Assembly (NCBI GenBank): GCA_944320965.1
Contig: CALUJO010000016.1
Location: forward strand, 1 to 47,093
Reading direction: 5' to 3'
DNA: 47,093 bases
Source: an uncultured Bacteroidaceae bacterium
GTDB lineage: Bacteria; Bacteroidota; Bacteroidia; Bacteroidales; Bacteroidaceae
The position numbers and the translations under genes are program-made. Positions 14,610 to 22,497 of the stretch are shown piece by piece (positions within the stretch are counted from its first letter, which is position 1; every line of letters starts with the position of its first letter). The notes under the pieces were generated by a model. It was not told the origin of the DNA and made no database searches. It was given only the letters and a program-made list of their open reading frames with translations.

Positions 14610-17429
14610 ATGAGAAATTTATTCCGCACTTTTGCCGCAGCTGCAATGCTGTTGGCTTCCGGCATGGCTGGCGCACAGCAGATGCCTCCTATTCCGGTTG
14701 ACCCGGAAGTAAGAATCGGAAAGTTGGACAACGGATTGACTTACTATATCCGTCACAACGACTTCAACAAACAGCGTGCCGATTTCTATATCGCACAGAA
14801 AGTAGGTTCAATTCTTGAAGATGATGATCAGAGAGGTCTTGCGCACTTCCTTGAACACATGTGCTTCAACGGAACTGAAAACTTTGAAGGAAACTCTATG
14901 ATTTCATATCTTGAATCAATAGGTGTGAAGTTTGGTGCCAACCTTAATGCATACACTTCGGTTGACGAAACTGTTTACAATATCTCAGATGTTCCTGTTG
15001 TTCGTGAAGCGATAATTGACTCTTGTCTTCTTATTCTTCATGACTGGGCTGACGGACTTACTCTTGATCCAAAGGAAATTGACAAGGAACGCGGTGTTAT
15101 CCATGAAGAATGGCGTACTCGTACAGGGGCTATGATGCGTATGTACGAAAAGTCATTCCCTGAAATTTACCCTGACAGCAAGTATGCTTACCGCTTGCCT
15201 ATCGGAACTATGGAAGTTGTTGACAATTTCCCATACCAGACTCTTAGAGATTATTACGAAAAATGGTACAGACCTGACCAGCAGGGTATCCTTGTAGTCG
15301 GCGACATTGATGTTGATGCTATTGAAAAGAAAATCAAGGATATCTTCTCTGTTATAGAAATGCCTGAAAATCCTGCAGAAAGAGAATATTTCCCTGTACC
15401 TGACAATAAGGAACCTATCGTTTCTATCCAGAAGGACAAGGAACAGCCATATTATATGGTTTATGTCTACAACAAGCATGAGGCTGTGCCAAATGAAGCA
15501 AAAGGTACTCTTGACTATTTGATGTACAACTATTTGCAGACAATGGTTGTCAATATGCTTAACAATCGTATTGCAGAAATTAAAATGAAGCCTGAATGTC
15601 CTTTCATTGATGCGGGAGGATATGATGACAGCTTTATTCTTGCAAAGACCAAGGATGCATTCTCAACAGTTGCAATATGTGACCAGAATGGTATTGACGA
15701 ATCACTTGCAATCCTTATCCGTGAAGTTGAAAGAATCAAAAAGTTCGGTTTCACAGCGTCAGAATATGACCGTGCAAGAAGCGAATATCTTAGCCAGCTT
15801 GAAAAGGCATACAACAACCGCAATTCAATGAAGAATGAAGAACTGGTTGAACAGTATGTGCGTCATTTCATTGACAACGAGCCTATACCAAGCATCGAAC
15901 AGGAATATCAGATTATGTCTCAGACTGTAAATATGATACCTGTTGATGCTGCAAACCAGATTGTTCCTGCTTTTGTATCTGATTCAAATCTTGTAGTTAC
16001 AGTTTATTGTCCTGACAAGGAAGGCAAACGTATCCCTACAAAAGAAGAAATCCTGAAGGTTATTAACGACACAAAGGCTGAAAACATTGAAGCTTATGTT
16101 GATACAACTCCTACTGAACCGCTGATGACAGAAGAAAATATGCCTAAGGGCGGACAGATTCTTTCTGAAGAAGACGGTCCTTTTGGTTCAAAACTTCTGA
16201 AACTTTCAAACGGCATAAAGGTTTATCTTCTTGATACAGACTACAAGGATGACGAAATCCGTATGAGTGCAGTCAGCTGGGGTGGTACAACTCTTGTTGA
16301 TACAAAGGATATGCTTGACGCAGAATTCGCAACAACTCTTGTTCAGTATGGAGGTACAGGCAATTTCAGCGCAGTTGAATTGCAGAAAGTGCTTTCAGGT
16401 AAGCAGGCAAGTGTAGCACCTTCAATCAATCAGTTGCAGGAAAGCTTGAGCGGTAATTCTACAGTTAAGGATTTCGAAACTCTTATGCAGCTTACTTATC
16501 TGCAGTTTACTACTGTTCATAAGGATGATGATGCTATTGCATCATTGTTGAAGAGCCAGAAGGCTGCTCTTGCAAATGCTGAAGCAAATCCGATGACTTC
16601 ATTCCAGGATACATTGCTTTGTGTTCTTTACGGCAATAATCCTCGTAACGTGGGCAGAGTAAAAGCTGAAATGATTGACAAAATCAGTTATGACAATGCG
16701 ATAGCACTGTATAAGGAAAGATTTGCAAATCCTGCAGATTTCACATTCTTCTTCGTAGGTAAGCTGGATGGTGAGAATATCCGCCCGATGATTGCAAAAT
16801 ACATTGGTGGTCTTGAAACAACCAAGAAGATGGAAAAATTCAACAAGAAGAATTATGTTGAAGTTCAGAAGGGAAGAATAGAAAAGACATTTGAACGTCA
16901 GATGGAAACTCCTAAGACAACAGTTATCGAACTCTATACAGGCAAGGCTAAATATAGCTATAAGGCTGAGTTGGCAGCCGGTATAATCGGTGATCTTCTT
17001 GATATGGATTATACAGAACATATCCGTGAAAATCTTGGAGGTTCTTATGGTGTTGGTGTAAGCGTTGGATTGTCAGATCAGCCGGAAGGCAATTATGCTG
17101 CCCAGGTTTACTTTGATACTGACCCGGAACGTTGCGATACCATCATTTCAATAGTACGTGCACGTATTGACAATTTCATTGCAAACGGTCCGGATATGGA
17201 AGATCTTGCCAAAGTCAAGGAACACATGGTAAAGACTTATACTGACGGAGCTAAGGAAAACAGCTATTGGCTTTCTGTTCTAAAGGCAGATGTAATTAAG
17301 GGTATTGATGCCCACACTGATTATCTAGCAATTCTTGAAAGCATTGATGCTGCTTATCTGAAGAAACTTGCAAAGACTATTTTCAATGAAAAAGGCAAGA
17401 AACAAGTAATTATGAATGGTGTAAAATAA
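14610..17429 (+). CDS. Periplasmic M16 zinc metallopeptidase (PqqL-like)
   Basis: A 939-residue M16 (pitrilysin/insulysin) peptidase with signal peptide MRNLFRTFAAAAMLLASGMAGAQ; this start is chosen over 14577 because the signal begins here. The inverted zinc motif is HFLEH (His79, Glu82, His83, with the third ligand expected among KEIDKERGVIHEEW about 80 residues later). Two M16 halves plus linkers account for the length, which is standard for the single-chain PqqL group (about 930-950). It probably degrades peptides in the periplasm. It is monocistronic, ending at a strong terminator at 17451-17486. Codon choice seems strongly biased, which suggests good expression (inference). Confidence 0.93.
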   Translation: MRNLFRTFAAAAMLLASGMAGAQQMPPIPVDPEVRIGKLDNGLTYYIRHNDFNKQRADFYIAQKVGSILEDDDQRGLAHFLEHMCFNGTENFEGNSMISYLESIGVKFGANLNAYTSVDETVYNISDVPVVREAIIDSCLLILHDWADGLTLDPKEIDKERGVIHEEWRTRTGAMMRMYEKSFPEIYPDSKYAYRLPIGTMEVVDNFPYQTLRDYYEKWYRPDQQGILVVGDIDVDAIEKKIKDIFSVIEMPENPAEREYFPVPDNKEPIVSIQKDKEQPYYMVYVYNKHEAVPNEAKGTLDYLMYNYLQTMVVNMLNNRIAEIKMKPECPFIDAGGYDDSFILAKTKDAFSTVAICDQNGIDESLAILIREVERIKKFGFTASEYDRARSEYLSQLEKAYNNRNSMKNEELVEQYVRHFIDNEPIPSIEQEYQIMSQTVNMIPVDAANQIVPAFVSDSNLVVTVYCPDKEGKRIPTKEEILKVINDTKAENIEAYVDTTPTEPLMTEENMPKGGQILSEEDGPFGSKLLKLSNGIKVYLLDTDYKDDEIRMSAVSWGGTTLVDTKDMLDAEFATTLVQYGGTGNFSAVELQKVLSGKQASVAPSINQLQESLSGNSTVKDFETLMQLTYLQFTTVHKDDDAIASLLKSQKAALANAEANPMTSFQDTLLCVLYGNNPRNVGRVKAEMIDKISYDNAIALYKERFANPADFTFFFVGKLDGENIRPMIAKYIGGLETTKKMEKFNKKNYVEVQKGRIEKTFERQMETPKTTVIELYTGKAKYSYKAELAAGIIGDLLDMDYTEHIRENLGGSYGVGVSVGLSDQPEGNYAAQVYFDTDPERCDTIISIVRARIDNFIANGPDMEDLAKVKEHMVKTYTDGAKENSYWLSVLKADVIKGIDAHTDYLAILESIDAAYLKKLAKTIFNEKGKKQVIMNGVK

Positions 17430-17450
17430 GATTATTTTATATATCTTTGG

Positions 17451-17486
17451 AGGTGGATAGGCTTATGCCTGTCCACCTTTTTTATT
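17451..17486 (+). terminator. Terminator of the M16 peptidase gene
   Basis: A 12-bp stem, AGGTGGATAGGC with GCCTGTCCACCT, has a TTAT loop and is followed by TTTTTATTTTT. Confidence 0.93.
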
Positions 17487-17500
17487 TTTAGCATAATTGT

Positions 17501-18985
17501 ATGATAGAATTTGATTTGTTGAAGCATAAGAGGCTTGAAGCCAAACGCAATCCTATGTATGAAGGAAACAAGGTTACGAAGATAATTTTGTATATTTCGG
17601 GTTTGTTGTGGGCTGTGTATCTTTTGATGTTCGGTGTGCTTTTCCCTCCACTTTTTACAGAACTCTTTCCGGCATACGAGCCTTATCATGTATTCGGTAA
17701 TGGTGTTGTGTTTATATGGGCGCTTGACATATTTATACGTTTCCTTTATCAGAAGCCTCCTTCAGCACAGTTGAAGCCATATATACTTCTTCCTATCGGA
17801 AAGAACAGGATAATCAATATGCTTATGATTGATGCCATACGTTCGCCATATAATCTTGTGTGGCTGTTTCTGGTATTTCCTTTTGCGTTTATAACAGTTC
17901 TTCCGTTTTACGGATTTATGGGAGTTTTGGGCTTTGTGGCATGTTTTTATGTTTCCATTCTTATAAATGCACTGCTGTATATGATGTTCCGTTCGCTGAT
18001 GGCAAAGAGTTTTGCCTATGTACTTCTTCCAATTGTCATATATGGCCTGGTAATTGCCGGACTTTTTCTACTTGAAGACTGGTTCTGGCCGGTGTTTGTA
18101 ACACTTGGCGACTTATGGGCGTCTTCGGGCTGGCTGATGTTGCCTGTTATGATTGTCGTTTTTATACTGGTATGGCTTGTTGTCCGCAAAGTTGAACTGA
18201 GTGTCGTTTATTCGGAACTTGCATCTGTTGAGAAACCCACAAAGGATAATGTAACGGATTATACATTCTTTGACAGATTGGGTGATTTGGGCGAGTATAT
18301 GAAACTGGAGATGAAGATGGATGTGAGAAACAAAAATGTGCGCAATGCCTTTCTGACCGGACTTTTTGCCATTGTGGTTTTTGTTGGATTGCTTTTGTTT
18401 ACGGACATGTATTCTGACGGATTTATGAATACATTTGCGCTTTCGTACATATTTTCGGCACTTGGAATTATCATGCTTTCAAAGACAATGAGCTTTGAAG
18501 GCAACTATATTGACTGCCTGATGATAAGAAAAGTGTCATTGCTTACTTTGATTAAGGCAAAGTATTATTTGCATTGCATGTTTTCGGCCATTGCTTTGTT
18601 GCTGACACTGCCCATTGTTTTTAAGGGAGACATTGCATTTTCAAGATGCTTTGCCCTGTATGTGTTCAATTGCGGCGTGGTATTTGCCGTTATAATGCAG
18701 CTTGTGGTATATAACAAGAAAACCACTCCATTGAATGATACAATAGTAAAAGGCGGCATGACAACAGGTTTGGCAGAGATGATAACAATGGGGGCGCTGT
18801 TCCTTCCGATGCTTGTTATAAATATACTTGATGTGCTTCTGCCGCTGGTTGTGGTAGATGCCATACTTATGGTATCAGGACTTGTTGGAATGCTGACATC
18901 CGGTTTGTGGCTGCGCAATATATACAACAGATTTAACAGACGTAAATATCAGAATCTTGAAGGATTGAGGGCTACACGTCCGTAA
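17501..18985 (+). CDS. ABC transporter permease, DUF5687-like
   Basis: A 494-residue multi-spanning membrane protein with about twelve hydrophobic helices. The start MIEFDLLKHKRLEAKRNPMY and the segment QLKPYILLPIGKNRIINML agree with the DUF5687 family of Bacteroidota ABC-2-like permeases. It is followed after 18 nt by an ABC ATPase gene, which is the expected partner. It has no periplasmic signal and should lie in the inner membrane. The substrate is unknown. The unit continues into an NlpC/P60 lipoprotein and a TerB-DnaJ protein, so a role in envelope upkeep is possible but not shown. Confidence 0.85.
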   Translation: MIEFDLLKHKRLEAKRNPMYEGNKVTKIILYISGLLWAVYLLMFGVLFPPLFTELFPAYEPYHVFGNGVVFIWALDIFIRFLYQKPPSAQLKPYILLPIGKNRIINMLMIDAIRSPYNLVWLFLVFPFAFITVLPFYGFMGVLGFVACFYVSILINALLYMMFRSLMAKSFAYVLLPIVIYGLVIAGLFLLEDWFWPVFVTLGDLWASSGWLMLPVMIVVFILVWLVVRKVELSVVYSELASVEKPTKDNVTDYTFFDRLGDLGEYMKLEMKMDVRNKNVRNAFLTGLFAIVVFVGLLLFTDMYSDGFMNTFALSYIFSALGIIMLSKTMSFEGNYIDCLMIRKVSLLTLIKAKYYLHCMFSAIALLLTLPIVFKGDIAFSRCFALYVFNCGVVFAVIMQLVVYNKKTTPLNDTIVKGGMTTGLAEMITMGALFLPMLVINILDVLLPLVVVDAILMVSGLVGMLTSGLWLRNIYNRFNRRKYQNLEGLRATRP

Positions 18986-19003
18986 AATTTAAAGATACAG
19001 AAT

Positions 19004-19723
19004 ATGATAGAAATAAGAAATCTTACAAAGTACTTTGGAGAAAAATGTGCTGTCAACATAGACAGCCTTGATATAAATGACGGAGAACTGGTGGGGCTTG
19101 TAGGCAACAACGGTGCCGGAAAGACAACATTGTTCCGTCTTATGCTTGACTTGTTGAAGGCCGACAGCGGAGATGTTACAATTGACGGAATAGATGTTGT
19201 AAAGTCTGAAGACTGGAAGCAGACTACCGGAGCATTTGTGGACAGCGGCTTTCTGATAGATTATCTGACTCCAGAGGAGTTTTTCTACTTTATAGGCAAG
19301 GCTTACGGCATGGCAAAGGCTGATGTAGACGAAAGGCTTTTATATTTCAACGACTTCATGAACGGTGAAATAATCGGGACAAAAAAACTGATAAGAAGCA
19401 TGTCTATGGGTAACAAGCAGAAAGTAGGAATTATTTCGGCAATGCTTCATTCGCCAAAGCTTCTTATACTTGACGAACCATTCAATTTCCTTGACCCGAC
19501 ATCGCAGATATATGTAAAGGATTTCCTTGACGAATATTGCCGTTCGACTGGCGCTACGGTAATCATATCAAGCCATAATCTTGGATATACGATTGATGTC
19601 TGTACAAGAGTCCTGTTGCTTGAGTCCGGTTTGCTGGTATGCGACAAGCATAAGGAAGACGAAGATTTTGAACAACAACTTAATGATTATTTTATAAAGA
19701 AAGCTGATGTACAGCATACTTAA
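19004..19723 (+). CDS. ABC transporter ATP-binding protein
   Basis: A 239-residue ATPase. Walker A is GNNGAGKTTLF (about 34-44), the signature loop is MSMGNKQ (a variant of LSGGQ), Walker B is LLILDEPFNFLDP, and the switch His lies in ISSHN. Like many ABC-2 type ATPases it lacks a C-terminal regulatory domain. It sits 18 nt after the DUF5687-like permease and its last 17 nt overlap the next gene, indicating co-translation. Transport direction is probably export or extraction from the membrane, by analogy with ABC-2 systems. Confidence 0.93.
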   Translation: MIEIRNLTKYFGEKCAVNIDSLDINDGELVGLVGNNGAGKTTLFRLMLDLLKADSGDVTIDGIDVVKSEDWKQTTGAFVDSGFLIDYLTPEEFFYFIGKAYGMAKADVDERLLYFNDFMNGEIIGTKKLIRSMSMGNKQKVGIISAMLHSPKLLILDEPFNFLDPTSQIYVKDFLDEYCRSTGATVIISSHNLGYTIDVCTRVLLLESGLLVCDKHKEDEDFEQQLNDYFIKKADVQHT

Positions 19724-20225
19724 AAAATATTTTGTTTTTCTGCTCCCGGTGCTGTTTATGGTTTCATGCGGAACCGTAGCCCCGAACTATAATTATTCGG
19801 AGCTTGCAAAGGCGTCATTAAAGCTTGGTATGGACATTGACTATGATGATAACCACAAACTTTATGTTGAAGCGGCGCGATGGATTGGAACGCCTTACAG
19901 GTATGGCGGAAATACAAGGGCGGGGGTTGACTGCTCGGGGTTTGTATATTCGGTTTACAGGAATGTGTATAATATGAAACTGAAACGTACTGCCGACGAA
20001 CAGTACAGGGTTAATTGCAGCCGTTTGCCGAAAAAATATCTTCAGGAAGGTGACCTCGTATTTTTTAAAGGGTCAAAAAGAAGCAGGAAGGCATCGCACG
20101 TCGGGATTTACCTTAAAGATGGCAAGTTCATACATGCAAGTTCAAGATACGGTGTTATTATAAGCAGGCTTTCCGAAGCCTATTATAACCGTATGTGGCT
20201 ATCGGGGGGAAGAGTGAAAAGATAG
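19707..20225 (+). CDS. NlpC/P60 cell-wall peptidase lipoprotein
   Basis: A 172-residue lipoprotein (Cys21 in LFMVSC) with one NlpC/P60 (C40) domain. The catalytic Cys76 lies in GVDCSGFV, His131 in ASHVGIY, and His143 in FIHASS provides the third residue. Length fits the single-domain Spr/YafL type. It should hydrolyse bonds in peptidoglycan stem peptides, anchored to a membrane. It overlaps the ABC ATPase gene by 17 nt and so belongs to that transcript; a wall-remodelling link to the transporter is an inference. Confidence 0.92.
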   Translation: MYSILKKYFVFLLPVLFMVSCGTVAPNYNYSELAKASLKLGMDIDYDDNHKLYVEAARWIGTPYRYGGNTRAGVDCSGFVYSVYRNVYNMKLKRTADEQYRVNCSRLPKKYLQEGDLVFFKGSKRSRKASHVGIYLKDGKFIHASSRYGVIISRLSEAYYNRMWLSGGRVKR

Positions 20226-20293
20226 ATTTGAAAGCAGTGTACAAGCAGTTATATATTATAGAGTTTTAAACAATTAACAAATAATATTTATTT

Positions 20294-21091
20294 ATGGGTG
20301 CAGCAAAATGGATAGGGGGCGTATTGGGATTTATGGCGATGGGACCTTTGGGTGCGTTGGCTGGATTTGTCCTCGGAAGAATGTTTGACAACAGTTTTGA
20401 TACTGAGAAAATAGACGGTAAACACAAGGATTACCGTGGCGGAAACAATGCAGGTGGGGAATTTGAAGAAGGACAAAGAACAAGTTTTATGTTCTCAATG
20501 CTTGTTCTTGCTTCATATGTCATAAAGGCTGACGGTAAAGTCATGCATAGCGAGATGGAATATGTCCGTGAATTCCTGCGTCGTAATTTCGGTGATTCGG
20601 CAGCAGCGCAGGGAAATCAAATCCTGCTCAACCTGTTTGAGCGCCGCAAGCAGATGGATAGCGTAAATCCCGAAGCTTTTAAAAATACAATACGTGACTG
20701 TGGAAAGCAGATTGCCGACAACATGAACTACGAGCAAAGACTGCAATTGCTTGATTTCCTTGTAGAGATTGTAAAGGTTGACGGACATGTGGCTCCTGAG
20801 GAAGTGGCAGCATTAAAGGAAATTTGTGCTATGCTATATCTTGCGGAAGATGAGATAGATTCGCTTCTCAGTCTTTCGGGCAATACACTTGAGGATGCTT
20901 ACAAGGTACTTGAAGTAAGCCCTAATGCAACTGATGATGAAGTTAAGGCGGCTTATCGACGTCAGGCATTGAAACATCATCCGGATAAGGTTGCTTCATT
21001 GGGCGAGGATGTGCGCCGTGCTGCCGAAAAGAAATTTCAGGAAATAAACAATGCCAAGGAGAGAATTTACAAGGAGAGGGGAATCAGATAA
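20294..21091 (+). CDS. TerB-DnaJ (DjlA-like) co-chaperone
   Basis: A 265-residue protein built like DjlA: a glycine-rich hydrophobic N-terminus that may insert in the membrane (WIGGVLGFMAMGPLGALAG, about 6-24), a TerB-like helical domain (about 62-190, with ADGKVMHSEMEYV and VDGHVAPEE), and a C-terminal J domain whose HPD motif is at 229-231 in KHHPDKV. The J domain would stimulate DnaK at the membrane. It follows the NlpC/P60 gene by 68 nt; its transcript may read into the repeat-rich gap that follows. The fold assignment is firm; its client proteins are unknown. Confidence 0.92.
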   Translation: MGAAKWIGGVLGFMAMGPLGALAGFVLGRMFDNSFDTEKIDGKHKDYRGGNNAGGEFEEGQRTSFMFSMLVLASYVIKADGKVMHSEMEYVREFLRRNFGDSAAAQGNQILLNLFERRKQMDSVNPEAFKNTIRDCGKQIADNMNYEQRLQLLDFLVEIVKVDGHVAPEEVAALKEICAMLYLAEDEIDSLLSLSGNTLEDAYKVLEVSPNATDDEVKAAYRRQALKHHPDKVASLGEDVRRAAEKKFQEINNAKERIYKERGIR

Positions 21092-21137
21092 GAAAACGTT
21101 CTTTGCAAAGTCTGTTGGTTTTTTATTAAGAATCTAA

Positions 21138-21222
21138 TTGTATAGAACATTTTATCAAACCGAAGGTTTTGGTTTTATAACCATAATCTTCGGTTTTAAG
21201 ATTGAAGTCTTAGGTTACAGAT
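21138..21222 (+). repeat. Degenerate AACC-unit repeat, copy B
   Basis: It starts with the same TTGTATAGAA decamer as copy A at 79-88. Units of about 20 nt follow, such as AACCGAAGGTTTTGGTT, TATAACCATAATCTTCGGTTT and the related TTGAAGTCTTAGGTT. TTTTATAACC and CCGAAG occur in both copies. Each unit is partly self-complementary. Confidence 0.5.
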
Positions 21223-21280
21223 TTCATTTCAAATGATACAAACAAATGGTGAGTGTCAAGATTTAATATATTGGTGTATT

Positions 21281-21302
21281 TTAATATGTTAACACATATT
21301 AA
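21281..21302. promoter_or_regulatory. 9-bp inverted repeat, possible operator
   Basis: TTAATATGT (21281-21289) and ACATATTAA (21294-21302) are perfect inverted copies around TAAC. The pair lies one base before a G9 tract and about 30 nt before the TATATTTG element, a position that suits a regulator binding site. Confidence 0.4.
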
Positions 21303-21333
21303 CGGGGGGGGGTATTTTGTTATAAAAAATAAA

Positions 21334-21341
21334 TATATTTG
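21334..21341 (+). promoter_or_regulatory. Orphan -7 element
   Basis: TATATTTG is a consensus -7 element on the plus strand with no gene downstream before the terminator at 21459-21500. A TTTG at 21316-21319 has only a 14-nt spacer, shorter than the usual 19. Confidence 0.45.
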
Positions 21342-21344
21342 CCT

Positions 21345-21500
21345 TGGAATAATTGTTATGAAAACATGTTATAGCAGTCTGGAAGTGTATAGTTATAATT
21401 TTACTTGCTGATATGATATAAATTTTGGTAAGTTGTATAATTTCCGGGCAAAACAATTGAGGTGTGCCAAAATACTATATTTTAGCACACCTCTTGTTTT
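21345..21500 (+). ncRNA. Candidate small RNA
   Basis: A predicted transcript of about 155 nt from the orphan -7 element to the strong terminator. No Rfam family is recognised. The evidence is position and promoter/terminator signals only; the terminator might exist solely for the OmpH-type gene on the other strand. Confidence 0.3.
21459..21500. terminator. Bidirectional terminator after the OmpH-like gene
   Basis: The arms GAGGTGTGC (21459-21467) and GCACACCTC (21485-21493) are extended inside by AAAATA and TATTTT, with TTGTTTTTG on the plus side and A-rich sequence (T-rich on the minus strand) on the other. Confidence 0.88.
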
Positions 21501-21523
21501 TGTGTTATATCAGTTGTTCTTAT

Positions 21524-22096
21524 TTATTTTGCTGCAGGTTTGTAGCGTGAGTTAAGACGTTCAACTACAAGTGAAGTAATGTCAAGTGATTCGTCAGCGC
21601 AAAGAGGGTCAGAAATAATCATGCTGTATCCGAATTCTTTTCTTACATCGTTAAGAACACTCTGAACAGAGTCTGCAAGAACTTTAAGGTTCTTTTGTGT
21701 TTCTGTAGCAAGTTCAGCAGAAAGTTTGTCGGTCAAAGCCTGCAGTTCCTGCTGTTTTTGCATTATTCTGTTCTGTTCCTGTTCTGCTCTTTCACGAGTA
21801 GCAAAAGCATTGTTTTCAAGTTTGTGCTGGAATTCCATTGCATCTTTTTCAAGGCTGCGCTGTTTAGAGTTCAGTGTAGCACGGATATTTTCTTCTTTTT
21901 TCAGGTTTTCTTCGCTCAGTTCCTTATACAGATTATACTGTGACAACAATGAGTCCTGACGAACATATACAACAGACAGTGAATTGCTGTCGTTTGAGAA
22001 TGTAGGTGCAACGGAATTTTGAGTCTTGCCTGTACATTGAACAAACGATGCAACAACGAAAGCTGCCATCAAACTTTTAAAAAATACTTTTTTCAT
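21524..22096 (-). CDS. OmpH/Skp-like periplasmic chaperone, lipoprotein form
   Basis: A 190-residue protein with a lipoprotein-like signal (VASFVQC, Cys21). A short beta segment (SLSVVYVRQDSLL, about 39-51) is followed by a long coiled coil (about 60-145, rich in Glu, Gln and Lys) and a C-terminal strand region (YSMIISDP). That is the order of Skp/OmpH, which holds unfolded outer-membrane proteins in the periplasm. It is encoded 24 nt after a small membrane-protein gene, so the two are co-transcribed. A lipid anchor on a Skp-like protein is common in Bacteroidales. Confidence 0.88.
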   Translation of the reverse strand: MKKVFFKSLMAAFVVASFVQCTGKTQNSVAPTFSNDSNSLSVVYVRQDSLLSQYNLYKELSEENLKKEENIRATLNSKQRSLEKDAMEFQHKLENNAFATRERAEQEQNRIMQKQQELQALTDKLSAELATETQKNLKVLADSVQSVLNDVRKEFGYSMIISDPLCADESLDITSLVVERLNSRYKPAAK

Positions 22097-22120
22097 ATTG
22101 TTTATCTATTATTTAATTAT

Positions 22121-22348
22121 TCAGTTGTTTTTCAGAATTTCTTCCATCATTTCAGCTGTGTATAGCTTTTTTTTCTGTGCATCTCTGTCCTGTGACTGCA
22201 CGCAACCTATCCCGCGTTTGCGCATGTGTTTGTTGCCGCTAACGTGTGAATTTGGGAATCTGCCATTTTTGACAAATATTATTTTTATACACAATAGAAT
22301 TACTGCAATAGCAACTATTAACAGTGTAAAGATTAAAGTCTTCAACAT
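22121..22348 (-). CDS. Small single-span membrane protein
   Basis: A 75-residue protein with one N-terminal membrane helix (MLKTLIFTLLIVAIAVILLC) and a basic, cytoplasmic-looking tail containing NGRFPNSHVSGNKHMRKRGIGCVQSQDRDAQ (in two parts, NGRFPNSHVSG and RKRGIGCVQSQD). I recall a very similar motif in small Bacteroides proteins, so it is likely conserved, but no function is known. The TATATTTG at 22367-22374 lies after the alternative start at 22369, so the start at 22348 is chosen. It precedes the OmpH-like gene by 24 nt. Confidence 0.75.
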   Translation of the reverse strand: MLKTLIFTLLIVAIAVILLCIKIIFVKNGRFPNSHVSGNKHMRKRGIGCVQSQDRDAQKKKLYTAEMMEEILKNN

Positions 22349-22366
22349 TATTTTTATATTTGTGTG

Positions 22367-22374
22367 CAAATATA
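22367..22374 (-). promoter_or_regulatory. -7 element of the small membrane protein-OmpH unit
   Basis: TATATTTG on the minus strand, 18 nt before the ATG at 22348. No clear -33 element. Confidence 0.6.
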
Positions 22375-22497
22375 GATTATTGTAGGGAGATAGCCTTTTA
22401 TTTTTGTTGAAATGTGTATCTTAATACTGCATTTTAGCCGGTAATTAACTATTTTTTACAGAGATAACAAGTTTAACACATAAAAAACGATAAACCG

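Larger units (their letters stand above)
21092..21523. other. Structured 432-nt intergenic region
   Basis: Between two convergent genes. In order it holds the AACC-unit repeat B (21138-21222), a 9-bp dyad (21281-21302), a run of nine G (21304-21312), a TATATTTG promoter-like element (21334-21341), a 17-codon open frame (21358-21411) that is too weak to call, and a strong bidirectional terminator (21459-21500). No convincing protein gene is seen. Confidence 0.7.

Noticed and set aside
21358..21411. A 17-codon frame (MKTCYSSLEVYSYNFTC)
   Set aside because: Too short, no ribosome-binding site or family. Kept only as part of the candidate small RNA.
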